This document shows, piece by piece, positions 9,023 to 17,631 of a stretch of 64,000 bases of DNA (position 1 is its first letter; each line of letters begins with the position of its first letter). The notes beneath the pieces were generated by a model. The model worked only from the letters and a program-made list of their open reading frames with translations, searched no databases and was not told the DNA's origin. The position numbers and the translations under genes are program-made. Source of the DNA: an uncultured Draconibacterium sp. (lineage in GTDB: Bacteria; Bacteroidota; Bacteroidia; Bacteroidales; Prolixibacteraceae); the NCBI RefSeq assembly GCF_963675585.1, contig NZ_OY776414.1:1-64000 (forward strand). The letters are read 5' to 3'.

Positions 9023-10591
9023 TTACCACACGGAATTTAAACTCCAAACTTCTGCGTCATAGAGCTTAACACTTCCATTTGTTGAGAACAATTCTATCTT
9101 ATCGTATGGTTCTTTTGGGAAAACAATGTCGGTAAAAACTAACTTTCCTCCATCGACAAACACCTCCACAGAGGCTTTATCTACAAATAAATGAATGGTC
9201 ATGGTTTCTCCGGCTTTATAATCCGCTATATGAAGTCCTGCAAAATTATCGGAGAATGAACAAATACCTCCTTCTGAACGATCAGTGTAAAATTCATTCT
9301 CAGGTTGGTTATATCCAATTTTAAAATACTCACCATTGTCATTTTTTAAAACAATACCAAACTCTTCGGGCGCATTATCCCTTGCATTCGGCTTTAGGTT
9401 AAAATTCAGTTTCATTTCGGAGCACATGAGTTCAATTTTTGGCATTTCAAGTTCAACCGAGCTGGAAACAACTTGCTCTGACAGCTCAATTTTCTCACCG
9501 CGAATTTCTTTTAACTCATCTACAGGATTTGAAGCCAAAATATATTCATCATTGTAAATTTCCAAAACCAACTCCCGCGGTATTGTATTTGCGCTGCGCC
9601 ATTTTTCTGTTGGCACAACAGTAGCGTAACTCCAGTTGCTCATCCAGCCGATAAATAGTCGACGACCATCTTCTTTTGGGATATCGCTCCAAGTAACACC
9701 AGCGTAATTGTCCCTCCCATAATCCAGCCATTTTGTTTCAGACTGTTCTGTAGTAAATGTATTGCCATCAAAGTCGCCCACAAAATATTGTGTTGCAGAA
9801 CCTCCATTTGGTCCACCAGGATTAATACTAACCAAAAGCACCCATTGTCTTTCATTGCTTCCTTCGAGTTCCATCTCAAATAAGTCAGGACACTCCCACA
9901 CGCCACCATGTGCACCTAAATCTATTCCAAAATCACCTTCCTTTTGCCAATCGATTAAGTTAGGTGACGAATAAAATTCAATATGGTCTTTTACTGCCAG
10001 TGTCATAATCCATTCTTTGGATTCTTCGTACCACATCACCTTTGGGTCACGAAAATCGCGGATGCCAGGATTTTTTAAAACAGGCTCACCGTATTTTGTC
10101 CACGTACGGCCTTTGTCGTTACTATATGCAATTCCTTGTGTTTGAAAATCTATTTTTCCCTCATTCTCTACAACCGGGTCGTGATAAGTGAAAATTGCAA
10201 TCAATGGAGGTTGTCCATTTTTTCCCAGCCCTGAAGTGTTTTCCCAATCAACTACGGCACTTCCTGAAAATATGTATCCATTCTCATCAGGTTCCAATGC
10301 AACCGGTAAATGTTTCCAATGAATAAGATCAGTACTTACTGCGTGTCCCCAATGCATCGGTCCCCAAACCGTTGAATCCGGATAATACTGATAAAACAAA
10401 TGATATTCACCCTCATAATAAAACATTCCATTGGGATCGTTCATCCATTTTTCTTCTGGTGTGAAATGAAATTGTGGACGGTATTTTTCAGAATAATAAT
10501 TTTTAGCGTCAATGATTACCTTTGGATTATTTGTTTTGGTAGTGCAACCAAATATTAGCACTGCTGTAAAAAGAATTAGTAATGTCTTCAT
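9023..10591 (-). CDS. GH32 fructanase (levanase/inulinase-type), lipoprotein
   Basis: 522 aa with a lipoprotein signal (LLILFTAVLIFGC, Cys16). All three GH32 catalytic motifs are canonical: WMNDPNG with nucleophile Asp52, FRDP at 180-183 with the transition-state stabilising Asp182, and ECPDLF with acid/base Glu233. A C-terminal beta-sandwich follows (IHLFVDKASVEVFVDGG). It hydrolyses beta-fructans at the cell surface or in the periplasm; endo versus exo action and levan versus inulin preference cannot be read from sequence alone. It is the last gene of the minus-strand PUL and the only GH32 there with an intact active site. Confidence 0.93.
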   Translation of the reverse strand: MKTLLILFTAVLIFGCTTKTNNPKVIIDAKNYYSEKYRPQFHFTPEEKWMNDPNGMFYYEGEYHLFYQYYPDSTVWGPMHWGHAVSTDLIHWKHLPVALEPDENGYIFSGSAVVDWENTSGLGKNGQPPLIAIFTYHDPVVENEGKIDFQTQGIAYSNDKGRTWTKYGEPVLKNPGIRDFRDPKVMWYEESKEWIMTLAVKDHIEFYSSPNLIDWQKEGDFGIDLGAHGGVWECPDLFEMELEGSNERQWVLLVSINPGGPNGGSATQYFVGDFDGNTFTTEQSETKWLDYGRDNYAGVTWSDIPKEDGRRLFIGWMSNWSYATVVPTEKWRSANTIPRELVLEIYNDEYILASNPVDELKEIRGEKIELSEQVVSSSVELEMPKIELMCSEMKLNFNLKPNARDNAPEEFGIVLKNDNGEYFKIGYNQPENEFYTDRSEGGICSFSDNFAGLHIADYKAGETMTIHLFVDKASVEVFVDGGKLVFTDIVFPKEPYDKIELFSTNGSVKLYDAEVWSLNSVW

Positions 10592-10660
10592 TATATATTT
10601 CTTGAAATTTATTCTCGTTCAATTATTTATTCAAGTGGCAATTCGGTAAAAATTATTGGA

Positions 10661-12823
10661 TTATTTCAGTAAAAAGTCTGTTTGGTTATTACTGCTTCTT
10701 AGTTCCCAGACTTTTAGTTCTTCAATTAGAACAGTTCCACCCTCTGCAAAAAACTCAACTTGATTGCTATTCTCATATTTTGGAAAAATACGGGTTGTAA
10801 AACCATCTTTTCCATTAATGAATCCTTCTACTACTGAACCATCAATAAAAAGTTGAATCTCTATCTCTTCATCTGAGTTAATTTCATATTGCCCTTTTTC
10901 AATTTTCTTTTCAACCAACTCGTTTTGGCTTGATCTCGTAAGATCAACAACCATTTCGTCGGTTTTAAGGTCGAAGTATATTCGGGTTTCTTCCCCGTTT
11001 TCTTTGTTTTTGCCAATGTTGAATCCTAACTTTTCACAGTCTTTTGAAATCACTTTGGCCATAATTTCCAATTGCTGTTTACCGTCAGAAAGAAGCAGCT
11101 TTTCACCCGCTTTGATTTCCTTTGCAGCAATGCTTTCTTCATTAGTACGAAGAGCTTTCAGTGCCGGATGTGGCTGCTGATAGATGTACCCATCAACCAG
11201 GTCCCACGTGCGTGGTATGCTGTAAAGGTGGGTCCAGCCTTGCTGCATCTGCATTTCTGCCGGAATCAAATCAGGTATAATTGCAATAGCTGTTGTTTGT
11301 CCATTTTCGTCAAAAGTTACGGATGGGGATAACATTCGATTGATTACTTCCAGGCGCTTCGGTATTTTATGGTCGGGAATAAATTTTTCATCGACAAAAT
11401 CACCAGTCCAATAAACAGCAACTGCAGGTTTTCTGTCATGAGGAGTTGGATTCACCAAAAGGATGTATTTTCCATTTATTTTCCAAAACACAGGCATTTC
11501 CCAAAATATACCGGTATCATCAACGGAGCGATTACCTTTAAATAGTGGGTGCAAATATTCCCAGGTCTTCATATCAGATGATTTGTAGAGCAACACGGTA
11601 CCTTTCTCTTCCTCACCTTCAACCAAACCAAAACCAATTATCATGTACCAGTTGCCCCTCTCTTTCCATAAATAGGGATCGCGAAAGTCGATTCGTGAAA
11701 AGTTTTCAGGAGGTCCCTGAACAAGAGGGTTATTCTTATATTTCTCCCAGACAATTAAACTTTCATCTGTAGGAGTTGCCAAGCACATTCCGAATTCTTT
11801 ACCATCACCTCCGGTATACATTATTGCTGGCTTGTCATTATCATCTATAATTACATGCCCCGACCAGATTCCGTATTGGTCATAACCTTTTTCGGGAGTT
11901 AATACCGGACGGTGTTCGGTCCACTGAACCAAATCTGAACTACTAAAATGTCCCCAGTTTATTCTTCCCAAATAGACATTCGTACCGTTCTTTTGATTGA
12001 AAATGTGATATTTTCCGTTGTAATAAATTAACCCGTGTGTTTCGTTTGTCCAGTTCGCTGCCGGCAAAACATGGTATTTCGGACGATTAAAATCACTTTC
12101 AAAACGAATTGAAGGTATAGATAAATCTGGTTTATGTTGAGCGAATTCCTTAATCTCTTGTTTATCAAAATCGTTTTCTGTTAATGGTTTGAACCAAACT
12201 TTTACTTCATCAATTATTCCGTTAATATAGTTAATCGGGAAAATATGAATTTTCTTTTCACGTGAATCACGTCCAACAAATAAAGACGAATATACCATTT
12301 GAGAAGCGGTAACCGGGTTGCTAAGAATAGTTTCACCATTTACTAATAGAGCGGCTTTGCTTTCGGAAATACCAAGCGCCAGATTGAACCATTCAAATTT
12401 TTGAAGTTGGACACTTGTCGAATACCATTTTGTTTTTCCAGCAATACAAACCGAAAGCATTACTTCGCCAAATTGATTGATATTAGCAGCTATCCAATTG
12501 TTGGCATCTTGTTGAAATGAGAAAAATCCAGCGGTATCCGTCGGGTATGTTTCCAGCGCAAACCAGGCTTCTGCTGAAATATTTGATACGTTCTCAGGAA
12601 GTTTTGTCTGTAAAAACGTGGAATATCCATCAGTTCGCAAACCATTTCCCAAAATTCCGGGCACTAATTCCAGATTTTCTTTCAAAGATTGAACCGCCTT
12701 TAAAGTTTCGTTCTTCGTATTCTCTTCAAATGACCAATTGATGGTGTACTTTTGCTGTTTGGTGCATGCAATTAAAAAGGAGAAAGTAAATACAATTAAT
12801 ATTGGTATGTATTTCAGTTTCAT
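10661..12823 (-). CDS. GH32-like lipoprotein with N-terminal LamG-like domain and altered nucleophile motif
   Basis: 720 aa; lipobox Cys20. Residues about 25-225 look like a concanavalin/LamG sandwich (EVWF..., VGRDSREKK, GIIDEVKVWFKPL). The GH32 five-bladed propeller starts near 248. The motif normally WMNDPNG reads WTNETHG (258-264), so the nucleophile position holds Glu261, not Asp. FRDP (380-383) is intact and the acid/base region reads WEMP with Glu442. A C-terminal sandwich with VFIDGSVVEGF-like sequence is present. It may be a variant hydrolase or a fructan-binding protein. It is paralogous to the protein at 20739-22940 and is separated from the upstream gene by a hairpin terminator. 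Confidence 0.83.
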   Translation of the reverse strand: MKLKYIPILIVFTFSFLIACTKQQKYTINWSFEENTKNETLKAVQSLKENLELVPGILGNGLRTDGYSTFLQTKLPENVSNISAEAWFALETYPTDTAGFFSFQQDANNWIAANINQFGEVMLSVCIAGKTKWYSTSVQLQKFEWFNLALGISESKAALLVNGETILSNPVTASQMVYSSLFVGRDSREKKIHIFPINYINGIIDEVKVWFKPLTENDFDKQEIKEFAQHKPDLSIPSIRFESDFNRPKYHVLPAANWTNETHGLIYYNGKYHIFNQKNGTNVYLGRINWGHFSSSDLVQWTEHRPVLTPEKGYDQYGIWSGHVIIDDNDKPAIMYTGGDGKEFGMCLATPTDESLIVWEKYKNNPLVQGPPENFSRIDFRDPYLWKERGNWYMIIGFGLVEGEEEKGTVLLYKSSDMKTWEYLHPLFKGNRSVDDTGIFWEMPVFWKINGKYILLVNPTPHDRKPAVAVYWTGDFVDEKFIPDHKIPKRLEVINRMLSPSVTFDENGQTTAIAIIPDLIPAEMQMQQGWTHLYSIPRTWDLVDGYIYQQPHPALKALRTNEESIAAKEIKAGEKLLLSDGKQQLEIMAKVISKDCEKLGFNIGKNKENGEETRIYFDLKTDEMVVDLTRSSQNELVEKKIEKGQYEINSDEEIEIQLFIDGSVVEGFINGKDGFTTRIFPKYENSNQVEFFAEGGTVLIEELKVWELRSSNNQTDFLLK

Positions 12824-12867
12824 TTTACCAGATTTGAGTTGGAAATGTTGTTAAAAATTGTAGGCAT

Positions 12868-12910
12868 AGAAAGAGGCTGCCTAAATAAACTGCTTAAACA
12901 GCCTCTTTCT
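12868..12910 (-). terminator. Hairpin terminator/attenuator inside the fructan PUL
   Basis: A perfect 12-bp stem (12868-12879 and 12899-12910, AGAAAGAGGCTG with its complement) around a 19-nt loop, in the gap between the last DUF4960-like gene and the GH32-like gene. The minus-strand tail holds a short T-run (ATTTTT) about ten bases beyond the stem. It probably reduces read-through from the SusCD part into the two distal glycosidase genes. Confidence 0.65.
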
Positions 12911-12934
12911 GTTTCAATTCAGATAAAATGAATT

Positions 12935-14041
12935 TTATTTGTTCAATAAATAATCAATACTATTCTTATATATCTTATGCACATTGCTTAAATAAGGATT
13001 GTCGCGACCATCGTTCATATTCCATTCCATACCACCAATTCCAATTGTAATGATATAACCTTCGAACCTATCAAATGGGTTCCAGACAATAATACCTGCA
13101 AAACCCTGTCCACCAACAGCCCAATCCCATGCAGCAATCGGTTCGGCGCCATAAAGCGAATTAAAGGTGGTATATGGCGCGTTGGTAATAGAGCCTAAAT
13201 TCCACAAAGCATTATGGTCTTCTTTATATCCGGCGTCAATTACGTAAGCCATATTTGGGGCATAGAAGTCTAAACCGGCAGAAATAATATTAGCGACTTC
13301 AGAACCGGTAAAACCAACTCCCCAGGTATCCGGATTATTGCCTCCTTCTCCTGTTCCAATTATATTTCTTAAACCGGAGTTGTCACGTCCTAACTCTTCA
13401 ACAAGGCCTGTCCCCAACAATCCGGCTACAATTTTACCACCTAGTACATAAAACTTAGAAAGCACATTCAGTTTTTCTAATAGGGCTGCCGGTTGGTCTG
13501 AAGTACCTACATTGTCGTAAACATATACTATTACATTAACTCCGTCCAGTGCTTCATCCGATAATTCATCGAAAGAAATGTAAACAAAGTCAGTTCCATA
13601 AGTTGCTTCTGTCCACTGAGCTGCAGCTTTCACATCATCATCGGCTATTTCTGCAATAGTTGTACCGTCACCCAAAAAAGCTACTTTCGAGGGCAGCAAC
13701 GTTGCATGAACCATATAGGTTCTTTCTGAAAACCCGTTACTTACAACAACCTTAGTAGGACTATTTAAATCAAGATTTGAGCCGCTTGCGGGTGTTACTG
13801 TGACTCCTTCGGGCACAGTTGCCTCAAATACCACAGAACTTAAATCAGTACCACCTGCCAAACTGATATTTATGGTGCCGGACAAATGGTCAATTTCGGC
13901 ACTTTTACTATTGATTGTAACATCTTCAACTATATCGAGAACCGATGGGCCATCCATATAGTTTTCCCTCTCGTTGCAGGATTGCAACCCCATTAACAGG
14001 GTTATAATCGCTACTATATTTATATAAACTATTCTCCTCAT
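12935..14041 (-). CDS. DUF4960-like surface glycan-binding lipoprotein (short paralogue)
   Basis: 368 aa; lipoprotein signal ending at LQSC. One N-terminal beta-sandwich repeat (about 35-115; SGTINISLAGGTDLSSV and VTPASGSNLDLNSP) precedes a C-terminal domain of about 250 residues that starts KVAFLGDGTTIAEI and resembles the DUF4960 domain of fructan-PUL lipoproteins. In B. thetaiotaomicron the equivalent position next to susD is held by a surface glycan-binding protein. It should sit on the outer membrane and present fructan to the SusCD pump. The gene lies 11 bases after its longer paralogue and probably arose by duplication. The domain name is recalled, not searched. Confidence 0.72.
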   Translation of the reverse strand: MRRIVYINIVAIITLLMGLQSCNERENYMDGPSVLDIVEDVTINSKSAEIDHLSGTINISLAGGTDLSSVVFEATVPEGVTVTPASGSNLDLNSPTKVVVSNGFSERTYMVHATLLPSKVAFLGDGTTIAEIADDDVKAAAQWTEATYGTDFVYISFDELSDEALDGVNVIVYVYDNVGTSDQPAALLEKLNVLSKFYVLGGKIVAGLLGTGLVEELGRDNSGLRNIIGTGEGGNNPDTWGVGFTGSEVANIISAGLDFYAPNMAYVIDAGYKEDHNALWNLGSITNAPYTTFNSLYGAEPIAAWDWAVGGQGFAGIIVWNPFDRFEGYIITIGIGGMEWNMNDGRDNPYLSNVHKIYKNSIDYLLNK

Positions 14042-14052
14042 TTTATTGAACT

Positions 14053-15885
14053 TTAATTATTTAAATAATCAATAATGTTAGACGTAAGCAATTCAATATT
14101 ACCTTGATAATCATTCTCTCTTCCATTATTTGTGTCAAATTCATAACCAATAATGGTATTTTCAAGCGTGATTACCTTTCCGGCGAAATCTGCTGAGATA
14201 TTAGTATCGAAGTTTGCCTCTACGGCTCCATTGGTTGGTAAAAACTCAATTGCACCATAACCAAATGCATCTCCAATATGACGCAATGTTCCAAGTTTTA
14301 CAGCATTTACTGTTTGTTCAAATAGCAGAGCTGCGTCCTGCCCACAACATCCTGGAGAAAGAATACCATCCATATGTTGCCACCAGATTAATCTTGCTTC
14401 CCGGGTACCCGCATTGTTTAAATAAAGTTCTCCGTCACCCGCAAATGTTAATCCGTTAAAAATAGGATGCCCTCTTCTGTCGCCTGAGTTGTTTGCATCT
14501 CTTACACCTAATCCCCAGATATCATCAGCCGGCTTGTCGTAATCTACACAACCTCCGGCACCGGCACAGCCAAATTCAGTGTACTTGTAATTACCCAATG
14601 CACTTGGAGCACTATAATCAGCAGGCATACGACCCAAAACATGAATAAATGAGGTTGGGTCACCGGCAAGGAATAAGTTTCCACCGCCTTTTACCCAATT
14701 TGTTAAGGCACTAGCCTGAATCGCTCCCTGTTGCAATTCAGCTGGCAATAATGTCATCACATTATCTGAAGCAGCAAAATACTGTGTCCCATCTGTAAGC
14801 GGAGTTAGGTAATATAACATGGCAACATTCGTATTCGCCAAGGCCTCTTCTGTTATGTTGGCAATTTTGATGTATGCAAAGTCATCTGGATATTGAGCTT
14901 TCAAGTATTCTGCAGCCGCTTTAGCATCATCATCTTCAAGTGTATTTATACAATCAGCTTCTCCCAAAAAGACAACTTTTTGAGTTGATTCTTTTGATGA
15001 TAGGATTACCTGGTATTCTTTGGTTAAGCCTTCCTGATTTGTAACTGTATAAGTTACTGTTCCCTGACTAAAATCCTGAGCTTCACCGGAAGCTGGAGAA
15101 ACAGTTAATTCATCGTTTAATGTAATAACAGGCGAAAAAGAAGACAAATCTGATCCGGCAGGTAGTATAACATTAATTGTCGAAGCATTATTATCAATAA
15201 TTCCTGTTACGGCGCAAACATCCTCAGAAGTAGCAAAAACGTCAATTACCGGAGCTGCAAGTTGTGTTACAGTAACGATATATGATTTACCGGTAAATCC
15301 ATCGTTAGACAAAACGGTATATTTAACAGGATCTGTAAAATCATTCATTACACCTGATTGAGGAGACGCTGTTGTTCCTCCAGGGATCGTATATTGCGGC
15401 GCTAATGCTTTAATATCTTCCTGGCTTCCTACTGTAATGTCAATTGTACCGTTTACCTGGTCGATTACTCCCACATTCTCTCCAATTGTAAAAGTCATAA
15501 TCATTGGATCCCCATAAGCGGCTATGGTTACTGTATATTCCCTGCTTACTCCATTATTGGAAACCGTAAAAATTACGGGGCCGGAAGAAAAATCCAAAGT
15601 GCTTCCCGAAGCGGGATCTACTGTCGCTCCCTCAGGAAGTGTCATTGCAACTGTTACCGAACTGTTATCAGTTCCGGCCGGTAAAATTAAATTTACCACA
15701 CCATTCGTATGATCGATGGTTGCTGTTTGACCATTCGCCGAAAACGACCTCATTATTGAATAGGTATAGTCCGGCACCATGTCTTCAAACTTTATGTCTT
15801 CTTCACAGTTTGTAAACAATGTCAAAACGATTCCGAAAAAAAGAACAGGAATCCATCTGTATATATTTTTAATTGAATTTTTCAT
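14053..15885 (-). CDS. DUF4960-like surface glycan-binding lipoprotein with three beta-sandwich repeats
   Basis: 610 aa; lipoprotein signal ending at LFTNC. Three consecutive repeats of about 85-95 residues (roughly 40-305) share the pattern 'I-D-x-x-x-G-x-I-x-V/I-x-L-P-x-G-x-D' then 'V-x-P-x-S-G-x-x-x-D-F' and end in a YTV strand. The C-terminal domain starts KVVFLGEADCINTLEDDD and matches the C-terminal part of the next gene, so the two proteins differ mainly in repeat number. It contains several Cys residues (FGCAGAGGC; GCCGQ). Likely role is surface fructan capture beside SusD. Fold assignment is by pattern only. Confidence 0.72.
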   Translation of the reverse strand: MKNSIKNIYRWIPVLFFGIVLTLFTNCEEDIKFEDMVPDYTYSIMRSFSANGQTATIDHTNGVVNLILPAGTDNSSVTVAMTLPEGATVDPASGSTLDFSSGPVIFTVSNNGVSREYTVTIAAYGDPMIMTFTIGENVGVIDQVNGTIDITVGSQEDIKALAPQYTIPGGTTASPQSGVMNDFTDPVKYTVLSNDGFTGKSYIVTVTQLAAPVIDVFATSEDVCAVTGIIDNNASTINVILPAGSDLSSFSPVITLNDELTVSPASGEAQDFSQGTVTYTVTNQEGLTKEYQVILSSKESTQKVVFLGEADCINTLEDDDAKAAAEYLKAQYPDDFAYIKIANITEEALANTNVAMLYYLTPLTDGTQYFAASDNVMTLLPAELQQGAIQASALTNWVKGGGNLFLAGDPTSFIHVLGRMPADYSAPSALGNYKYTEFGCAGAGGCVDYDKPADDIWGLGVRDANNSGDRRGHPIFNGLTFAGDGELYLNNAGTREARLIWWQHMDGILSPGCCGQDAALLFEQTVNAVKLGTLRHIGDAFGYGAIEFLPTNGAVEANFDTNISADFAGKVITLENTIIGYEFDTNNGRENDYQGNIELLTSNIIDYLNN

Positions 15886-15938
15886 TTTATTGTTTCTTTT
15901 TAATATTCATAAATAGGTTAATTACTTATAATCAGGCA

Positions 15939-17627
15939 TTAATATCCTGACCGTTGTTTGTACACTCCTCCAGAAGCATCGATTTCAATTTGAGGTATTG
16001 GTAGGTATTCATCTCTGCTGGAAGTAAATGATGCTCCTGCGTAGTAACTTCTTTTGGCACTTTCAGTAAACATGTAATCGTTTAACCAACTTTCGGCAAT
16101 GCCCCAACGCACCAAATCGTAAAAGTGATGTCCTTCGTTATGCAGTTCTAAGCGTCGTTCTAATCGTAATGCTTTTCTTGCATAGTCTTGTGTTACAACA
16201 GTAGGATACAAGCCGATATTATAATGGGCTGCATCTTGGGATGGATTGTTAAAGTCATATACACGGGGTGAATTTTTTGCTCTGGTACGAATTTGATTAA
16301 TAATACCTATTCCCGAGGCCACGTCACCTAATTCAATAGCAGCTTCAGCTTTCCATAATAGTACATCGCTAAATTTTATTATTGGCCAATCCAGAGCCCC
16401 TTTTGCCCATGGGAAACCTCCAGATGCTCTTAAATCAGAGTAAGGATCTATTTGATATTTTTTTACTACATAATATCCGTAAGTTGGCACATCCCTGTTC
16501 CAGTTAATTTGCATGGGCATATTTTGCCAGTGCTTCCAGGTTATTCCAGGTCTGCCAATTGAGTGGTCCAGTCTGGGATCTACTGGAGTTGAAGTATCAT
16601 CATACTCCAAATCAGAGTTATTATACGTATCGAATAACGGTAAACCATTTGTATTTACCTTAAATGCGTTTACAATATTTTGTGAAGGTTTATGAAAATC
16701 GTCTCCATTTAAATAGGGATGATTTGGGTCATCGGCTGGCGAATCCGGAGAATTTATCAAATCTCCAAAGTTTAGGTTTCCATATTCCGATCCATCATTT
16801 ACGGAATATTGAATAGCGAATACATTTTCCGCATTGCCATAACCTGGTGTTGAATACAGTTTCTCAATATCATCAACCAAGCTGTAAGGCCCTGCTATTA
16901 CTTTATCGGCATAGGTAATTACCTCACTCCATTGTCCCTGGAATAATTTAGCTTTTGCCAGATAGGCATAGGCAACCAGTTTGTTTACCCTTCCAAGGTC
17001 GGTTTGGGTTTCGGGCAATACCGGAATAGCTGTATTTAAGTCGTCCTCAATTTTTCCCCATAAAAATGTTGGATCAAAAGAGTTTTCCACACTCGTTACA
17101 CTTTCTATCGGTGTATTTTCATCGATATAGGCGAATGATCCGAAATTTTTCATAAGCTCGAAATAAAAATGAGCTCTTAAAACTTTCAATTCCGCAATTC
17201 TTAAATCTTTTTGAGAAAAATCGGATGTGTTATTGAGTACTACGATTGCGCTATTTACCCTGAATATGGCAAAATACAGTGCTCTCCATAAATTGTAAGC
17301 ATTTTCTGAAGAAGGAAAAACCTGATGGATTTCCAGTGCGTGCATTCCACCACCGGGATTATCGCCGACGCCACCGCCACCTTTATATGCATCTCCACTT
17401 CTGATATCTGAAAAACACCAGTTAGAAGGAGCGTGGTCAAAAGGCCAGTTATCTCTAAATTCACCTGTGTTAAACCTATAATCAAGCCCACTATAGGCGC
17501 TAATAACAAGTTGTTCAGGATCAAGATTTTCTTCCGAAACTACATTCTCGGGAGCAACATCCAGAAAGTCTTCCTGACATGAAGCAAACAGTAATGTTGC
17601 AAATATGATAATTAGTAATTTTTTCAT
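15939..17627 (-). CDS. susD: SusD/RagB-family fructan-binding outer-membrane lipoprotein
   Basis: 562 aa from the ATG at 17627; an upstream in-frame alternative start would lie inside susC, and MKKLLIIIFATLLFASC is a clean lipoprotein signal. Typical SusD features: DFLDVAPENVVSEENL after the Cys, LWRALYFAIFRVNSAI, IAELKVLRAHFYFELMKNFGSF, LAKAKLFQGQW in the TPR-like region, FSDVLLWKAEAAIELG and LRLERRLELHNEGHHFYDLVRWG near the C-terminus. It forms the lid of the SusCD importer. It begins 4 bases after the susC stop, as expected for a coupled pair. Confidence 0.95.
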   Translation of the reverse strand: MKKLLIIIFATLLFASCQEDFLDVAPENVVSEENLDPEQLVISAYSGLDYRFNTGEFRDNWPFDHAPSNWCFSDIRSGDAYKGGGGVGDNPGGGMHALEIHQVFPSSENAYNLWRALYFAIFRVNSAIVVLNNTSDFSQKDLRIAELKVLRAHFYFELMKNFGSFAYIDENTPIESVTSVENSFDPTFLWGKIEDDLNTAIPVLPETQTDLGRVNKLVAYAYLAKAKLFQGQWSEVITYADKVIAGPYSLVDDIEKLYSTPGYGNAENVFAIQYSVNDGSEYGNLNFGDLINSPDSPADDPNHPYLNGDDFHKPSQNIVNAFKVNTNGLPLFDTYNNSDLEYDDTSTPVDPRLDHSIGRPGITWKHWQNMPMQINWNRDVPTYGYYVVKKYQIDPYSDLRASGGFPWAKGALDWPIIKFSDVLLWKAEAAIELGDVASGIGIINQIRTRAKNSPRVYDFNNPSQDAAHYNIGLYPTVVTQDYARKALRLERRLELHNEGHHFYDLVRWGIAESWLNDYMFTESAKRSYYAGASFTSSRDEYLPIPQIEIDASGGVYKQRSGY

Positions 17628-17631
17628 CTTA

